Part shown: positions 5,541-5,794 of the stretch, in pieces
How the letters are laid out: the number at the start of each line of letters is the position of its first letter
How positions within the stretch are numbered: position 1 is the stretch's first letter
DNA from: UBA2029 sp037447125
GTDB lineage: Bacteria > Chloroflexota > Anaerolineae > Aggregatilineales > Aggregatilineaceae
NCBI GenBank assembly: GCA_037447125.1
Contig: JBBIHG010000152.1
Span: 1 to 5,794 of the forward strand
DNA: 5,794 bases
Reading direction: 5' to 3'
Translations under genes and position numbers: made by a program
Notes under the pieces: model-generated
What the model saw: only the letters and a program-made list of their open reading frames with translations
Told to the model about the DNA's origin: nothing
The model's database searches: none

Positions 5541-5636
5541 GCTCCCTCCGCCGGCATTACCCGGATCAGGTTCGTAGGGTCGGCGTCGCATGACGGACGC
5601 GCCTCTCAGCCTGGCTGGCCCAGGCTCCCCCGGCAG
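5541..5636 (-). promoter_or_regulatory. TPP riboswitch aptamer (THI element)
   Basis: Read on the minus strand, the THI-box core is present: GGGGGAGCC at the 5' side, a P3 stem GCCTGG/CCAGGC (5625-5620 with 5614-5609), the invariant TGAGA (5608-5604), ACCCT, AACCTGATC with the conserved CTGAT (5569-5565), GGGTAATGCCGGCG and the closing GGAGGGA. Between TGAGA and ACCCT an additional stem, GGCGCGTC with GACGCC (5603-5596 with 5587-5582), forms a species-variable insertion. The CTGAT/TGAGA junctions bind the pyrimidine ring and the GGGTAAT/GCCGGCG arm the pyrophosphate, as known for this class. It stands directly ahead of thiN and a terminator, so bound TPP should switch the whole operon off. 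P1 is short and its exact ends are approximate. Confidence 0.95.
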
Positions 5637-5662
5637 AAAATGCGCTTGGTAAGCTTATGTCA

Positions 5663-5691
5663 ACTATAGCAGAAACACACGATGCTGCCAA
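5663..5691 (-). promoter_or_regulatory. Sigma70-type promoter of the thiamine operon
   Basis: On the minus strand TTGGCA (5691-5686) and TATAGT (5668-5663) are separated by exactly 17 bases; each differs from consensus at one position. Transcription would start near 5656, about 20 bases before the aptamer, which is right for a riboswitch leader. A perfect TTGACA (5662-5657) also lies just downstream, but the hexamer at the matching distance (TTTTCT, 5639-5634) is poor and would place the start inside the aptamer. Confidence 0.72.
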
Positions 5692-5794
5692 TGAGATGCA
5701 GGCTGCAAAAGCGCCTTTCGCCGCGAACCGCGCGAGGCGAGACGCGCAGGGAGGCGACTCGGTGCCGGGGGCGAGCCATCATCGTGAATCCCAG

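Noticed and set aside
5481..5591. Longer start for thiN at ATG 5591
   Set aside because: This ATG lies within the TPP aptamer and the extension would be translated through the terminator. ThiN homology begins only after ATG 5480.
5634..5662. Alternative promoter with a perfect TTGACA (5662-5657)
   Set aside because: The hexamer 17 bases downstream is TTTTCT and the start site would cut into the aptamer. The TTGGCA/TATAGT pair just upstream fits better.
332..5669. Several long open frames on the plus strand (for example 907-1758, 1575-2702, 2777-3739 and 4776-5669)
   Set aside because: They lie antisense to genes with clear family motifs. Their translations are rich in Arg, Gln, His and Ala with no recognisable domain, as expected for shadow frames in GC-rich DNA.
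5730..5747. GCGCG/CGCGC inverted repeat upstream of the promoter as an operator
   Set aside because: A 5-base match of this composition is expected by chance in such GC-rich sequence.
5696..5794. Short open frame on the plus strand starting at ATG 5696 and leaving the window (divergent gene)
   Set aside because: The 33 visible residues have no recognisable motif and an Arg/Ala-rich composition, and no convincing ribosome binding site precedes the ATG. Only about 100 bases can be seen, so a divergent gene is neither supported nor excluded.

Overview
This is a GC-rich bacterial segment whose recognisable genes all lie on the minus strand. Its core is a compact operon controlled by a TPP (thiamine pyrophosphate) riboswitch. 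The gene set, the twin-arginine-exported DUF362 protein and the heptamer-type intergenic repeats suggest Chloroflexota or a similar high-GC environmental lineage. That assignment is a guess; no marker gene settles it.

Layout in transcription order, from high to low coordinates. A sigma70-type promoter (5663-5691) precedes a TPP aptamer (about 5541-5636). Next comes an intrinsic terminator (5482-5517) whose 3' arm contains the Shine-Dalgarno sequence of the first gene. The genes follow: thiamine pyrophosphokinase (thiN-like, 4806-5480), a ThiX-like ABC permease (3808-4668), a Tat-exported DUF362 protein (2660-3721), a ThiY/NMT1-THI5-like periplasmic-type binding protein (1500-2561), a ThiZ-like ABC ATPase (703-1503) and an ASCH/YhfF-like protein (224-706). 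The last three genes are joined by 4-base stop/start overlaps (GTGA, then ATGA), so they are probably translationally coupled. Beyond a GC-rich hairpin at the end of the ASCH gene, a separate gene with a Clp N-terminal domain starts at 142 and runs off the left edge.

How it works together (inference): when cellular TPP is low, the operon is read. The ABC system then imports a pyrimidine precursor of thiamine or thiamine itself, and ThiN makes TPP from thiamine. When TPP is high, the aptamer folds, the terminator forms, and both transcription and ribosome access to thiN are blocked. No thiC, thiD, thiE or tenA is visible, so the locus is for salvage or uptake.

The two less expected members are the DUF362 protein and the ASCH-domain protein. 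Being in a TPP-controlled operon makes both candidates for uncharacterised steps in thiamine salvage. The ASCH protein keeps the Lys-x-x-Thr spacing and an acidic segment resembling the catalytic residues of the E. coli amidohydrolase YqfB, so a deacylation or deformylation role on a pyrimidine can be proposed. Two related palindromic elements built from GCTGANN heptamers flank thiX, and an 11-bp perfect hairpin separates the DUF362 gene from thiY.
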